DNA from: Nemertoderma westbladi
Lineage: Eukaryota; Xenacoelomorpha; Nemertodermatida; Nemertodermatidae
DNA length: 46,052 nt
Assembly (NCBI GenBank): GCA_032718475.1
Contig: JAUCBJ010001028.1
Location: 1 to 46,052 of the forward strand
Direction: 5' to 3'
Under the pieces are notes generated by a model. It was given only the letters and a program-made list of their open reading frames with translations. It had not been told where the DNA came from and did not search any database. Of this stretch, positions 1-10,941 are shown piece by piece; position 1 is the first letter of the stretch, and each line of letters starts with the position of its first letter. The position numbers and the translations under genes are program-made.

Positions 1-188
1 ATTCCAAATCAACTCGATTTATATCGATCTTAATTCAATGCAATCTAATTATATCTTAACCTACCGTCATACTGCTTTTACTGTTTGTAATTTTGTATCA
101 GTATAATTGGATGTTATTAGTTGAAGAATATCAATAATCAACCCACGTTTTCCCAATATCCTTGATACACTACAGGTTAGAGAGAAGG

Positions 189-787
189 GTTATGTACAAC
201 AATTGCGACTTTATTATTGTGTTTGTAGTGAATCTAATGTTGTTTGACAGACACTACCTGAGTCCAGTGCATATCTCTTTATACCTGATCAAAGTCAGTA
301 ACTGTCGGCATATCAGTGAGCAGTGTTGTGCGTTACCGGTAGCGTGCGTGATTGTAAAGTGATTTGGATCTGATAATAAAGCATTCCTAAAGAATGCGCC
401 CTATGCTTGAAATTTAAGCCATATCGTTGTGTGTAGTATCAGTCATAACTCTGTTTACATAGGTAGAGCGCCACGTCCTAAAAGGAACTGCTAATATTTC
501 CCGAAAGTGAATAATATTTGTCAGAGATTATATATTAGTAATCAATCGAATAATACAGTAGGCTTGACCGCAAATAAATTTAAGCCCACGAATCCAGTCT
601 CCCGGTGTTATAAACGGGTCATTTGGACGCGCATGGACTGGCTTCGGCTAATGTTTTGGTTTGTTTTGTATTAAATCTTATTATCTTAAAAAAGGCAGAT
701 TATCAATAAAGACATATAAATTTCGGCAGGTTAAACTGCTGAAGGTCTATAAAAGCGCGTACAATCTGCAAGCTCTCTTATCACTGC
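189..787 (+). repeat. LTR-like repeat, probable solo LTR
   Basis: This stretch aligns by eye with 41545-42108 over its whole length. Shared blocks include GTGAATCTAATGTT, CCTAAAGAATGCGCC, TAAGCCATATCGTTGTG, AGCGCCACGTCCTAAA and GGTTAAACTGC. Small indels and many substitutions separate the two copies. Similarity stops near 787, just before a G run. The other copy lies 5' of a gag-like ORF, so the simplest reading is a long terminal repeat left here alone. No coding sequence was seen next to this copy. Exact ends and a target duplication were not resolved. Confidence 0.55.
748..754 (+). promoter_or_regulatory. TATA box in the LTR-like repeat
   Basis: TATAAAA followed by GCGCG sits near the 3' end of the repeat, where an LTR promoter would be expected. 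The homologous spot in the copy near 42070 reads GTCTGAAAGCGCG, so that copy has lost the TATA core. Confidence 0.4.
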
Positions 788-2161
788 GGGGGGGGGGGGG
801 GGGGGTGTAAAATGATTGATAGAAAGGCTTTTTATAAATTACAGTACTACTATTATATTATAAGCTTTCACTATACTCATTGTACTTTTTTAGTACATTT
901 TTCTCATTCTATTTCGATACTAACATTAGAGAATATAGCGATGGGTAGATGAGGGTATTGAAGGTAGGCGGCGCACTTAAACATAACAAAAATTTATGTA
1001 ATTTTCGAAGTGTCTAGGAATCAAAACACAAAAAAGTGGCTAAAATAAGGTCGAAATTTTCGACTAATATTTTTTCCCCAAACCATAAATATATATATCA
1101 TTTTAAAGCTTTTGATTGGGAGATGTAATTTTAGGTGTATGTGTCCCCCGCTGTAATCGATTGTCTCCCATCAGTAATGGTTATTTTATTGTAGCTTTCC
1201 CCCATTGTTATCGATTGTCCCCCATCTGTAATGGTTATTTTATTGTATTTGTCCCCGCTTGTGACGCTAATTTTAGTGGAGACTTTCCTGTCTGTAATCA
1301 ATAATAATCAATAAGCTCGGATATTACATTATTAAATGTACTTTATTTGACAATCCACAAAGCTAAATTTCCCCTTTATTACCTTATCCTGCTCTTTATT
1401 TCCCCTTTATTTTGGTTAAAAATAATAATTTATTTACATCAGATCTGCTAAAATATTACCTACTGTACAAGTAGAAATCTTAAAAACGGTATAACCAGTT
1501 GCTTATGGCTGCTTCATATGTTTCATATGTATTAGATTAGGGTAGGTGTAATTCGATACCTAATGAAATATGGCAATAGCCTACCCACCTACTGTATGTA
1601 CCGGTACAGTCTTTAAAACTGAAAGTTACAGGGGGGACATTACCATTACAGGAGGTGACATGTCCAGCATCAGTTTTGGCTTCAAATCAATGTTTGGAGT
1701 ATTGGACCGTCTCATGTTTTGATGATGGTTGAATCAAATATTATGGAACTGAAAATTGACAATTTTACCTTCATTTTGAGGGTGAATGTAGGATAAATGG
1801 TCAAATAGGTCAAGAGTTATGGGGCCGCCAAATTTTTATAAACGATCTGGCCACTTTTTTGAGTTTTGACTCGTAGGCCTATGTGAATACCATGAAAATG
1901 TCCTAATTTAGCGTTAGCGCTAATAACCCATAATAATGTTTATTCATGCTTACTTACAAGTGTGAACCGAAATTTAGTCTGGCGGAGATTTTCAACAAAT
2001 ATTAAATCTCTTTTAAATCCTTTAATATTAAACAGAAGATTATGTTATTATTGCTTTGGCGTGAGTTGGCTAAATAAGAACTTCTGAACTTAATAGGCCT
2101 CGTCGTTTGTTATGTTTTACAAGTTTTACAGTCTAGTCTAGGTTTTACACCATCAACTCAC
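788..2161. other. Non-coding stretch, probably DPYS-3 intron
   Basis: It starts with an 18-base G run at 788-805. A roughly 55 bp unit around ATCGATTGT and TAATGGTTATTTTATTG is present twice at about 1153-1262. A repeat at about 1954-2092 recurs at about 7203-7345 (shared CTTACTTACAAGTGTGAA at the start and GGCTAAATAAGAACT at the end). No exon was found. The missing second exon of DPYS-3 must lie left of the window, so this would be intron sequence. Confidence 0.5.
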
Positions 2162-2845
2162 CTCGGCTTCCAGACTTTCGGGACGGCTCAACAGATGACC
2201 TTCCGGCCCAGTTATTCCGGCATCCAATACACTTTTCTGCAGATCATCTATGACGTCACCATTCTCAGCATGGACCATAGCCAGCGCCCCGATATCGCGA
2301 CAATGTTGAAACACCTCAATAGTCTCGCTGTCTGTCAACATCAAATCATTTTTGTATGCCATATATATCTTGAACGAATTAACTCCCTTTTCTTTGACTA
2401 AAACCTCCATATCTTCTTTGACCTGCTGGTTCCACGAGGTAATAGCGACGTGCAAAGAGTAATCGCAGCAGACCTTGGGGTCCGCCCAGTCGCGCCATCT
2501 CTCGTACGCCACCAGCGGGGACTCGCGTTTCGAGGGAATAGCGAAATCAATGATAGTGGTAGTTCCACCACAGAGCGCAGCTCGTGTTCCAATGAAGAAA
2601 TCATCCACACTAACCGTGCCCATAAAGGGTAGTTGGAAGTGGGTGTGGACATCCAGACCACCAGGCATTACTAACTTATCAGTCGCGTCTATAATAGTAG
2701 CACCTCCAGGTATCTGTAAATCCTTCCCGACCTGTTTAATAACTCCATTCTCGATGTAAACATCAGCCTTCTCGGAGTAATCATCGTTTACAACCCGTCC
2801 ACCTTTTATGAGGATACGCTTCTGTGATCCCGCTGTGAGTACCAT
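2162..2845 (-). CDS. DPYS: Dihydropyrimidinase exon 1 (DPYS-3, partial gene)
   Basis: This is the first coding exon (228 codons) of a dihydropyrimidinase, the zinc amidohydrolase that opens dihydrouracil and dihydrothymine in the second step of reductive pyrimidine breakdown. It starts at an ATG in the same context as the other two copies (CGACACA just upstream). Visible active-site residues are the zinc pair H67 and H69 in DVHTHFQ, K159 in [12 protein letters not shown] (the lysine carboxylated in this family) and H192 in VHAENGD. It ends at codon 228 with GAG followed by a GTGAGT donor, exactly as in the other copies. No second exon lies between here and base 1, so the gene is cut by the window edge or broken. 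It differs from copies 1 and 2 mainly around residues 161-170 ([12 protein letters not shown] instead of [12 protein letters not shown]). Exon identity is secure; the integrity of the gene is not known. Confidence 0.85.
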
Positions 2846-4091
2846 TGTGTCGATATGGATTGTTTATAATTATTAAATATATTTATACGCTTTTTCAACT
2901 AGACTTTGATTGCTACTAGGTCTACGTACATAATTTACTGTACAATATAATTATTATTATTATTATTTAACATTATTCAACACTCATGCATAACAAACGC
3001 CAAGATTTATTGCAATACCACCCACCTACTGTATATCAACCACCCTCCGTGAACGCAGATAGAGATTCAGTGGGCACTGCTGGCGAAGTAAACAGGTCTA
3101 CTTCTCTGGAAACCAACACAAGGAAAGCGCAGCCGTAGAAGAGACTGATTTCAAAGGGATACTGGACTTGAGAGACACGAAATTGGGACAACTATGGAGA
3201 ATCGGGAAGAATTTCCACTTTTCGAGGTCGATATGTAGACCTACAGTACACGATAATTATACATGATATTGGGTACGCAGCAGTCGAGCATTCACTACCC
3301 TATGGAGTATGGAGACAGGGGGGGGGGGGGGGGTGGGGGGGGTGGCTGGACGTAAATTCCATTTCGGCGAATTAATATTTCGTCTCAATGTTAAATTCTA
3401 AGTTTAGGGAAAGGTGCAGGTTGCAGTGACGCGTGTTATTCTAACCAAAACAATAAATGAAACTCAATAGTACACGTTACAGTTTTATTTTTTAGAGTAG
3501 GCTAATGAGATGTTTACTTGCGTCGAATTTCCCATGGAGGGGGATTTGATAGCGTCAAAACACCCCGCTTTCTGACGTTATGATGACGACAAATTCACAA
3601 TAGTTGTCAACATCTGTTCCGACTTCATTGATATGGTTCGTTTCAAATTGGAACACAATTAATTATTTTAGTTTAAGAAAACATTTACGATATTTTAGTT
3701 AACGTAATATATCACCCACGTTCATATTCTTATATTTTAAAATATATCTTGCAATACTTATTATTGTTATGTATATTCCGTTGCTTTGATTGTGCATGCA
3801 CGTACTGTGCTACGTTGGTAGTGCTACTCTTCATTTTTATTTTTATATTTTTTACATTCAATATAAATAAATAAGTGCTGGATGCCAGATACAATACATT
3901 CTATGACGTACTATTAATGTTAATTAAATCGTGTATTTTGGTATATATCATGTATTTAAAAATGTTCATTTTTGGTAATATAAATAAAAAAGATTACAAA
4001 AATAATGATTTAAGTTCTGGAATTCAATATTGTTTGTTCTAGCATACATAATTAACTAGTTCTAGAACACTATATTTCTTAGTGCAAGATG
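2846..4091. other. Intergenic DNA between DPYS-3 and DPYS-2
   Basis: No gene is seen. It contains a G run at 3318-3342, an interspersed repeat copy (3318-3480) and one arm (3761-3831) of an inverted repeat whose partner lies at 7953-8027. TTCTAGAAC-type palindromes occur at about 4039-4070, just past the DPYS-2 stop. Confidence 0.6.
3318..3480 (+). repeat. Interspersed repeat, CCAAAACAATAAA family
   Basis: A G run is followed by CGAATTAATATTTCGTCTCA, then GGAAAGGTGCAGGTTGCAG and TTCTAACCAAAACAATAAA. The same order of blocks recurs at about 33190-33325. The first block recurs inverted at about 35925-35955, and the last block recurs tandemly at 18131-18345 and singly near 18590 and 38400. The class of the element is unknown. 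Confidence 0.6.
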
Positions 4092-4925
4092 TCACTGTTG
4101 CGGGTAGGTGGTCGTTTTTTCCATTACAGGACCCGTGTAAGGCTCGCGATCGACTCCCTGCGGACGAGCAGCCCTTCGGCGCAACGTTGAGTAAATAAAC
4201 TCGCAATTCGCGTGCCGAGACAAGAACTTACCGGAGCCTTTAACCATCAACAGCTTGGATTCGTCCACCACGAGCTCCCCACGACATATTACGTAGATCG
4301 GTTGGCCTTGAACCTCGAGGCCTTCAAAAATGTTGAAATCGCAAGCGTGATGGTGAGTCGCCGCAGATAGGGTTCGCTTTACTTCCGGGTCCCACACAAT
4401 GACGTCCCCATCGGATCCAACGGCAACACGACCTTTCTGGGGGTACAAGTTGAATATCTTGGCGCTGTTGGTAGAGGTAACAGCAACGAACTGGTTCTCC
4501 GACAATACTCCTGGGACGACGCCTTTAGTCCAGACCACAGCTAGTCTGTCTTCTACGCCATTGATACCGCTGGGGATTTTAGTGAAGTCGTCCTTCCCCA
4601 TGGCCTTCTGGTCCGCATTGAATGTGCAGTTATCGGTTGACACGGTAGACAGCGATCCGTTACCAAGACAGTCCATTAGATACCCGGGAGTTTTTGGATC
4701 GGCGCGCAGCGGGGGACTAATTACGAACGCGGCTGCGTGGCGCCAGCACCCGTTGTAGTAATGGGTCCCGTCGGCCCCCAGACTGGCCGCTATTGGCTCC
4801 CCGAAGCAGACCTTCCCCGCAGCTCGCGCTGCCGCTATCACGTCGGCGCAGGATTTACTCATCACGTGGACAATGTAGACCGGACAGCTGTAGATGTCGC
4901 CTATTGTTATGGCTCTCCCGGCAGC
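4092..4925 (-). CDS. DPYS: Dihydropyrimidinase exon 2 (DPYS-2)
   Basis: This is the terminal coding exon of DPYS-2. It opens after a TTTTCCACAG acceptor with GCTGCCGGGAGAGCC in phase 0, so it joins directly to codon 228 of the exon at 5895-6578. The joined protein is 505 residues, near the usual length of the enzyme. It supplies zinc ligand H248 (YIVHVMSK) and D326 (STDNCTFN), followed by the typical KAMGKDDFTKIP, FVAVTSTNSAKIFNLYP and FNIFEG blocks. Compared with DPYS-1 the end is shortened: after REPYTGPV it stops within 12 residues and lacks the SGFALSGVQVDD tail. A palindrome TTCTAGAA follows about 25 bases past the stop. The gene looks functional. Confidence 0.9.
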   Translation of the reverse strand, partial: AAGRAITIGDIYSCPVYIVHVMSKSCADVIAAARAAGKVCFGEPIAASLGADGTHYYNGCWRHAAAFVISPPLRADPKTPGYLMDCLGNGSLSTVSTDNCTFNADQKAMGKDDFTKIPSGINGVEDRLAVVWTKGVVPGVLSENQFVAVTSTNSAKIFNLYPQKGRVAVGSDGDVIVWDPEVKRTLSAATHHHACDFNIFEGLEVQGQPIYVICRGELVVDESKLLMVKGSGKFLSRHANCEFIYSTLRRRAARPQGVDREPYTGPVMEKTTTYPQQ

Positions 4926-5894
4926 CTGTGGAAAATAAGAACTTATTTAATATCAACATTCACTAATGATAATTCAGTTCAAAGCAAAAACGAAATTAAT
5001 TTAAAAAGAAATTGGATCTCTCAATACGAACTACAACTACTAACCATAAAACCAACAGGTTTTACAAAGTATTTAAGTATTTAAAACATTAAATAATATT
5101 TAACTACAAAATTTAACCTTCAATTATTTTATACTTTGTCTACTTTCAGCCGTTTCTTGACACCATCCAACCATAAGGAACTAGACTAACTCCTGTTCAA
5201 TTGGTCTACATAATGCGCTTTATCAACCTTTTTAGCTCTTCACTAGGTTTGTGAAGCGGAGACACTCTAATAGAACCAGTTCTAGAATGACATCCGGTCA
5301 TATGTAATTCTGAAGTTATCAACCACTACAGACTATAATAGGCCTATTATTGAACAGAACGAGAGACAAACCTACATAACAAGATTATGCACGGGGACCC
5401 GCCTTCGCAAATTATACTTGAGTACAGTACTTTCCACCGACGGTAGACAATTCCACAAGACCACCCTGCACAGTTGATATAAACAAACACTGCAGTAATC
5501 TGTGTCACCACTACTATGTTCTTATACATACATGCCTTGTCCCTTTCCCTTCTCGACTACCACAGCTAGACCGAAACTAAATGGACTCAATAATGCTACA
5601 CAACATAAAACACTACAACTTGAACTTCTATGTTACAAATTAGGTTGCTCTTGGGCATTCAATACTCAAGAAGACTATTATTGATTGAATGGGGGAATCT
5701 TTCAGGCTCGTTAACCCAAGGAATGCCTTCACCACCATATGGGCAATCTTTCCACAGTAAACCGTTCCACTCTACAAGTAGACTAGTGATAGGTTTATAA
5801 GTTTTCTCGTCCTTCTTTTGAGTTATTGCTGCTACAATAAATGGTTCCATAGTATTACATACCGCTACTATATTAATTAAGATAACCAACTCAC
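4926..5894 (-). other. DPYS-2 intron
   Basis: The 969 bp between the two DPYS-2 exons has a GTGAGTTGG donor and a TTTTCCACAG acceptor on the minus strand. Short ORFs here have no recognisable similarity. One TTCTAGAA palindrome occurs at about 5280. Confidence 0.75.
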
Positions 5895-6578
5895 CTCGGC
5901 TTCCAAGCTTTCCGGACGGCTCAACAGATGACCTTCTGGTCCAGTTATTCCCGCCTCCAATACACTTTTCTGTAGATCAGCTATGACGTCACCATTCTCA
6001 GCATGGACCATAGCCAGCGCACCGAGATCGCGACAATGCTGAAACACCTCAATAGTCTCGCTGTCTGACAACATCATAACGTCTTTGTAGGCCATGAATA
6101 TCTTGAACGAATTAACCCCCTTTTCTTTGACTAAAACCTCCATATCTTCTTTGACCTGCTGGTTCCACGAGGTAATAGCAACGTGCAGAGAGTAATCGCA
6201 GCATACCTTGGGGTCCGCCCAGTCGCGCCATCTCTCGTACGCCACCAGCGGGGACTCGCGTTTCGAGGGAATAGCGAAATCAATGATAGTGGTAGTTCCC
6301 CCACAGAGCGCAGCTCGTGTACCAATGAAGAAATCATCCACACTAACCGTGCCCATAAAGGGCAGTTGGAAGTGGGTGTGGGCATCCAGACCCCCGGGCA
6401 TTACTAACTTATCAGTCGCGTCTATAATAGTAGCACCTCCAGGTATCTGTAAATCCTTCCCGACCTGTTTAATAACTCCATTCTCGATGTAAACATCAGC
6501 CATCTCCGAGTAATCATCGTTTACAACCCGTCCACCTTTTATGAGGATACGCTTCTGTGATCCCGCTGTGAATACCAT
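5895..6578 (-). CDS. DPYS: Dihydropyrimidinase exon 1 (DPYS-2)
   Basis: This first coding exon (228 codons) of a complete two-exon gene joins the exon at 4092-4925. The enzyme is a cytosolic homotetrameric zinc hydrolase of the amidohydrolase superfamily, converting dihydropyrimidines to N-carbamoyl-beta-amino acids. H67 and H69 ([12 protein letters not shown]), K159 ([13 protein letters not shown]) and H192 (AMVHAENGD) are all present and fall at the same residue numbers as I recall for the mammalian enzyme, which supports this ATG. Differences from DPYS-1 are few, for example M26 in SEMADVYI and A199 in DVIADLQ. Mammalian DPYS has about ten exons, so this compact structure is notable. Confidence 0.92.
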
Positions 6579-9500
6579 TGTGTCGATGTTTGGGTTATTA
6601 AATATTAAAGAAATATTAAACTCTTTTGTAATTTGTAACTATGATTTTCTCTATAGTATTTATGTAGCTATTGGCTTTTTACAGCCGTAGTATATAGGCG
6701 ACTTCCATGATCCGTAATTCTGTCCCGCAATTTCCAGTCGCATTTCTCCGTGGGTGTAATTTATTGCCCTGCCAAAATTGGTCGATAGAGCGTAGTATTA
6801 ATTATATACTATTATAGAAACTGTTCTAGGGTTCTGCGAACACCACAAAACAAACACCTGGAAAACACAGCTTGCCAACACATTGTTACTATAATTAATT
6901 ATAATGACCGTGATTGATGGTTAACGGATAATATATACACTACCTTACAATTGTAGCGAGAGGATAATTACATTACAGGGTTCATCACAGTACAGTGGCT
7001 GCAGATATATTGGTATCGACAGATGGGAGGCCTTTTGACGACGTAGATTGAGGACATTGCCAGAGTTCTATCATGGAGAACACTCGTTCTGTCCCATGTG
7101 GAGGTAGCATTACCGATTTTGTAGAGCTCTGCCCAACAGAAATTATAATGAAAAGGAACTGACGGTTTGTCACACTGACTATTCACTCGTGTTACGTTTT
7201 ATTCTTACTTACAAGTGTGAATCGAAATTGAGTTATTCACAACTCACTCAACAGCTTATAACAAGATATTATTTATTAATCTTATTACAAGATATTTTAT
7301 TTTGTATTGCTTTGTGGCGAGTCGGCTAAATAAGAACTCAAGTATGTTTGATAGATTTAAGAAGTTTCCACGTCTTGTACGGTAAGTAACAAGACTTCAT
7401 CCATTGATTATAGTTTCACACAATATAGGAGGGGGGTCTTTGTTTGTTTTCTTACATAAATATTTCCCTAAGAAGAAGTTTGATATACGACGTCCCCCTG
7501 TTGACTTTAACATTGTAGAATCCCACTGGTTCACTTCAGTTTCAGTAGCAAGTTAAATTAATTCGGAGAAAAAAACTTTTCTAAAAAAATACATGTGAAA
7601 GATACTATTGTCTTGGGAGAGAGGTGGACAACGGATTTGCGTAAAATTGTTAATAAAACATTTGTTTTTCCACTTAAATATAATCAGTTCTAGGCCTAGT
7701 AATTATTTAATTATTCAATATTAACGAAATATGGGACTAATTAATACAAGGTATTGATTGTGTTCATTCTTGCGTTGTTTTAAATAAAATGTTAGAAGTA
7801 CACGAACTTGAATTAATAAATTCACAATTATAATTTGCTTTTTAAACGGTTAACAAACATTAAAATGAATAATAGGCCTACTTTATTGGTAAGAAACGTA
7901 AACACGATAAATATATAATCAAACTCACCAGAAATACATTAAAAATGCAAAAAAGAGTAGCACTACCAACGTAGCACAGCACGGTACGTACATGCACAAT
8001 CAAAGCAACGGAATATACATAACAATTACAATAACTAAGATATGATTTTATGTTCTATAAAGGAATATAATACTAATGAATTGAACACCATGTTGTTATA
8101 GATACTAATTACGAGCTGTGATTGGTTACGTAAAGGTCAATAAGTTGATTGGTTACGTAAATGAGGTAATTAAGATACTTTGTTGAGTCTATGGTAAACA
8201 ATCGCGAAGGCATAAATAAATACAACATGAATAACTACTGACTTATAATATGATAATGATATAATATCTAACCGATAAATATTAACTCAGAAAATATAAC
8301 TAATCTACGAATCGATAATAAATAGTATAATATAACTATGATTTATAATACATATAAGTTCTTAAACATTTCCGTGATAATTTAGGTCAAAAAATTGTTG
8401 TTAAATGTTTTGTTAAAAATTGACGGAAGCTTCAATATTGGGGTGGTATTTTTTCAGAAACTTGTAGCTAAAGAATGAAAGCGAAAATAAAAATGCTGAC
8501 ACACCCAACAAGGAGGAGGGATCCCTGTTTCAAATTTAATGCAATATAATTAAGATTCATATAAAATTTGAGGGGTGGGGCAAGCCACTTAATTACAACA
8601 CTATATTCCAGGGGTGTATTAGTAATGGCAGAACTACACAAAGCAAACATTTTCAGTTAAATATTATGTGGGTTAAAATTACATGGCGCTGTAACCTGCT
8701 CCCTTCCTATAATTGATAATAAACATTTTTATTCGCTGAGATGGGATTTTTATCAACAAGGCTACCTACCTGTTTTCCAGACACCTTTGATACTAACTGA
8801 TAGTAATCGATGCTCAGTAAATATAACAACAATAAATATACTAACTAACTATACAGTATATATAATCTCTGACAACCAATTGAACTACTGGAATATAATA
8901 ATAATGGATAGGACTTCTACAACGTACTAAAATTATTAATCATGACAATGTGTGAAGTGATCAGTAAACACGTCTCTATGTGCAATATACCATTGTGGCT
9001 CAAAAAAGAAGGGTTGTATTTATGATTAAAATAATTTCACACAGCAATCTCACATGCTGAAATAAATATTCAATAAAAATGCAGCCTAAGGCAACCTCTT
9101 AGGGGCGGGAGAGGGGGTGGGAGTGAAATATATGACTTTTTGTGACAAGGGGGGGGGGGGGTGGGAGTGAAATATATGACTTTTTGTGACAAGGGAGGGG
9201 GGGGGGGAGTGAAATATATGACTTTTTGTGACAAGGGGGGGGGGGGGGGGGGGGGGGGGGCTCACGAATTTTGTGATAGATAATGTGACCAGTAGGAAGG
9301 AAGGCCCAGTTGTTATGATAGAAGGAACAAGAGTGGGAGTGGGAATAAAAATATCCGGAACTTAGTGCTTACTTACTTTATGAAAGGCCGCTACACACTG
9401 ACACTAGGTTATTATAAATAGAGGGAATGGTTGGGTCACCTTGGCAGGAGCGATAGAACGAATACTAATAATCTACTTAGAATTCGAGATACGTTTGCTG

Positions 9501-10550
9501 AGGTTAATACGAGCTAAGTAGTAAGTACAGATTTTATTGACGCAAAATGGAACATCTCATACGATTATCTAGACTCTTAAACGCATTCCATGTTTAATTT
9601 GAATTTAAGGGGGATTGTATTGTATCAAAGACTTAGTTATAATTGGCAGATATAACCGTGTACTGTGTGTACTGAACTGTAACAGATTTGGTAGGACAGA
9701 CATTAAAGATTAAAATGAGGATTAAAAATTATCAAAATCATGATAACATTGAAAAGAATTGTATGTCCGGACGTATCTGTATGAAGGATGTAATATTACT
9801 TTACTTTCTGATGGTAAGAAAGAATTATATGAGCCGAGGAGAAGTCAATAAGAGGAGAGGGTGGTTATATCATTGTGTGGGAATGGATAAATAAAATGTA
9901 TGGATGGAAAAATAAAGCACGGATGTATAAAGATAAAGCAGCAATGTATAGAACACAGCGGATTAAAACTAGAATTTATGTGCAATTTGTTTAAACTTGG
10001 TGCTGCAAACTAATAACTAAAAACTTAATAATAAGGGTGGGCTGGGTTTATAAGATATACTGCAAATTAAACGCCCAATTATTAGGGTTCAAACACTAAA
10101 CACGTTTGGTAATTAATTAATCATTGCAGCGAGTTAATTAAACGTAACGAAATGAACTGGCAGCTACAATGGGAACAACCTTGTTTAGGTGTCTATAATT
10201 TGGTATAATTACCTTAAATAACAATTAATACTCGATTGATGTTGATCTTGCCTAGATAATAATTCAGTTAATTTTACATAGAAATGGATCTTAAAGTGTA
10301 AAGAAAGAGAAAGACTATAAGAAAGAAATTAAATATTGAGAAAATGGAACGTTATTGTAATTATCAACTAGAATAGAATCACCAGAGTGAAGTTTAGGTT
10401 ATTTTAATATGTGGCTCTTGGATCACTTTTAACTTGCAAAAACGAAAGAAAAGACTAGTAAACACCAAAACAAGGTTGCTTAAATACAGTTTGGCACAAA
10501 TCTGGAAATTGACGATTAGATGATAAATTATTTATATAAACAAAAAGGCT
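6579..10550. other. Long AT-rich intergenic region, no gene recognised
   Basis: Only short unsupported ORFs occur. Contents include a repeat at about 7203-7345 that matches 1954-2092, the second arm (7953-8027) of the inverted repeat paired with 3761-3831, and a G-rich tandem repeat at 9119-9260. It lies between the 5' end of DPYS-2 and the 3' end of DPYS-1, so it should hold the DPYS-2 promoter. No clear core promoter element was identified. Confidence 0.6.
9119..9260 (+). repeat. G-rich tandem repeat, three units
   Basis: Three units of about 42-44 bp start near 9119, 9163 and 9205. Each holds GTGAAATATATGAC and TTTTTGTGACAAGG and ends in a G run that lengthens to more than 20 bases at 9235-9260. 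The G runs are the variable part. Confidence 0.8.
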
Positions 10551-10941
10551 GAGTTCTAGAAGATAATAATATTGAATCTAGAAAATTGGCGAAAAAATTA
10601 CAAGTTCTAAAACTAAGTATTTTCGGTTCAAGAACGCACCCAATATTGTCAACAACATAATAGATACAGAGTTCTAGAACGTAAAAATACTGAGTATTAC
10701 AACGCAATGTTGGCGACTTCTAGAACACAATGTGATAAGTTCTAGAAAGTATAATAATTAAGAAGTTCTATAAAACGATATTGTTAAGTTATAGAACGTA
10801 AATTATCGAGTTATAGACATATATAATATATTTACACATATAGAGTTCTAGAACACAATATTGTCACGTTCTAGAACTGAAAAATATAGAGTGTTAGAAC
10901 ACAATAATTCCTTGACTACAGGGGTGGTGTCGGTTCTAGAA
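10551..10941 (+). repeat. Array of TTCTAGAA palindromes at the DPYS-1 stop
   Basis: About a dozen copies of GTTCTAGAAC or one- to two-base variants are irregularly spaced by roughly 15-45 bases (for example 10553, 10626, 10671, 10717, 10739, 10845, 10868 and 10933). The last copy contains the DPYS-1 stop codon on the minus strand (TTC TAG AAC). Blocks such as ACACAATATTGT lie between copies, suggesting a decayed tandem repeat. TTCnnGAA is also the core of heat-shock elements; a regulatory role is inference only. Confidence 0.7.

Noticed and set aside
2195-2759. Plus-strand ORFs opposite DPYS exon 1 (also at 6183-6492 and 16629-16938)
   Set aside because: They are antisense shadows of a strongly conserved coding exon and recur only because the exon is duplicated.
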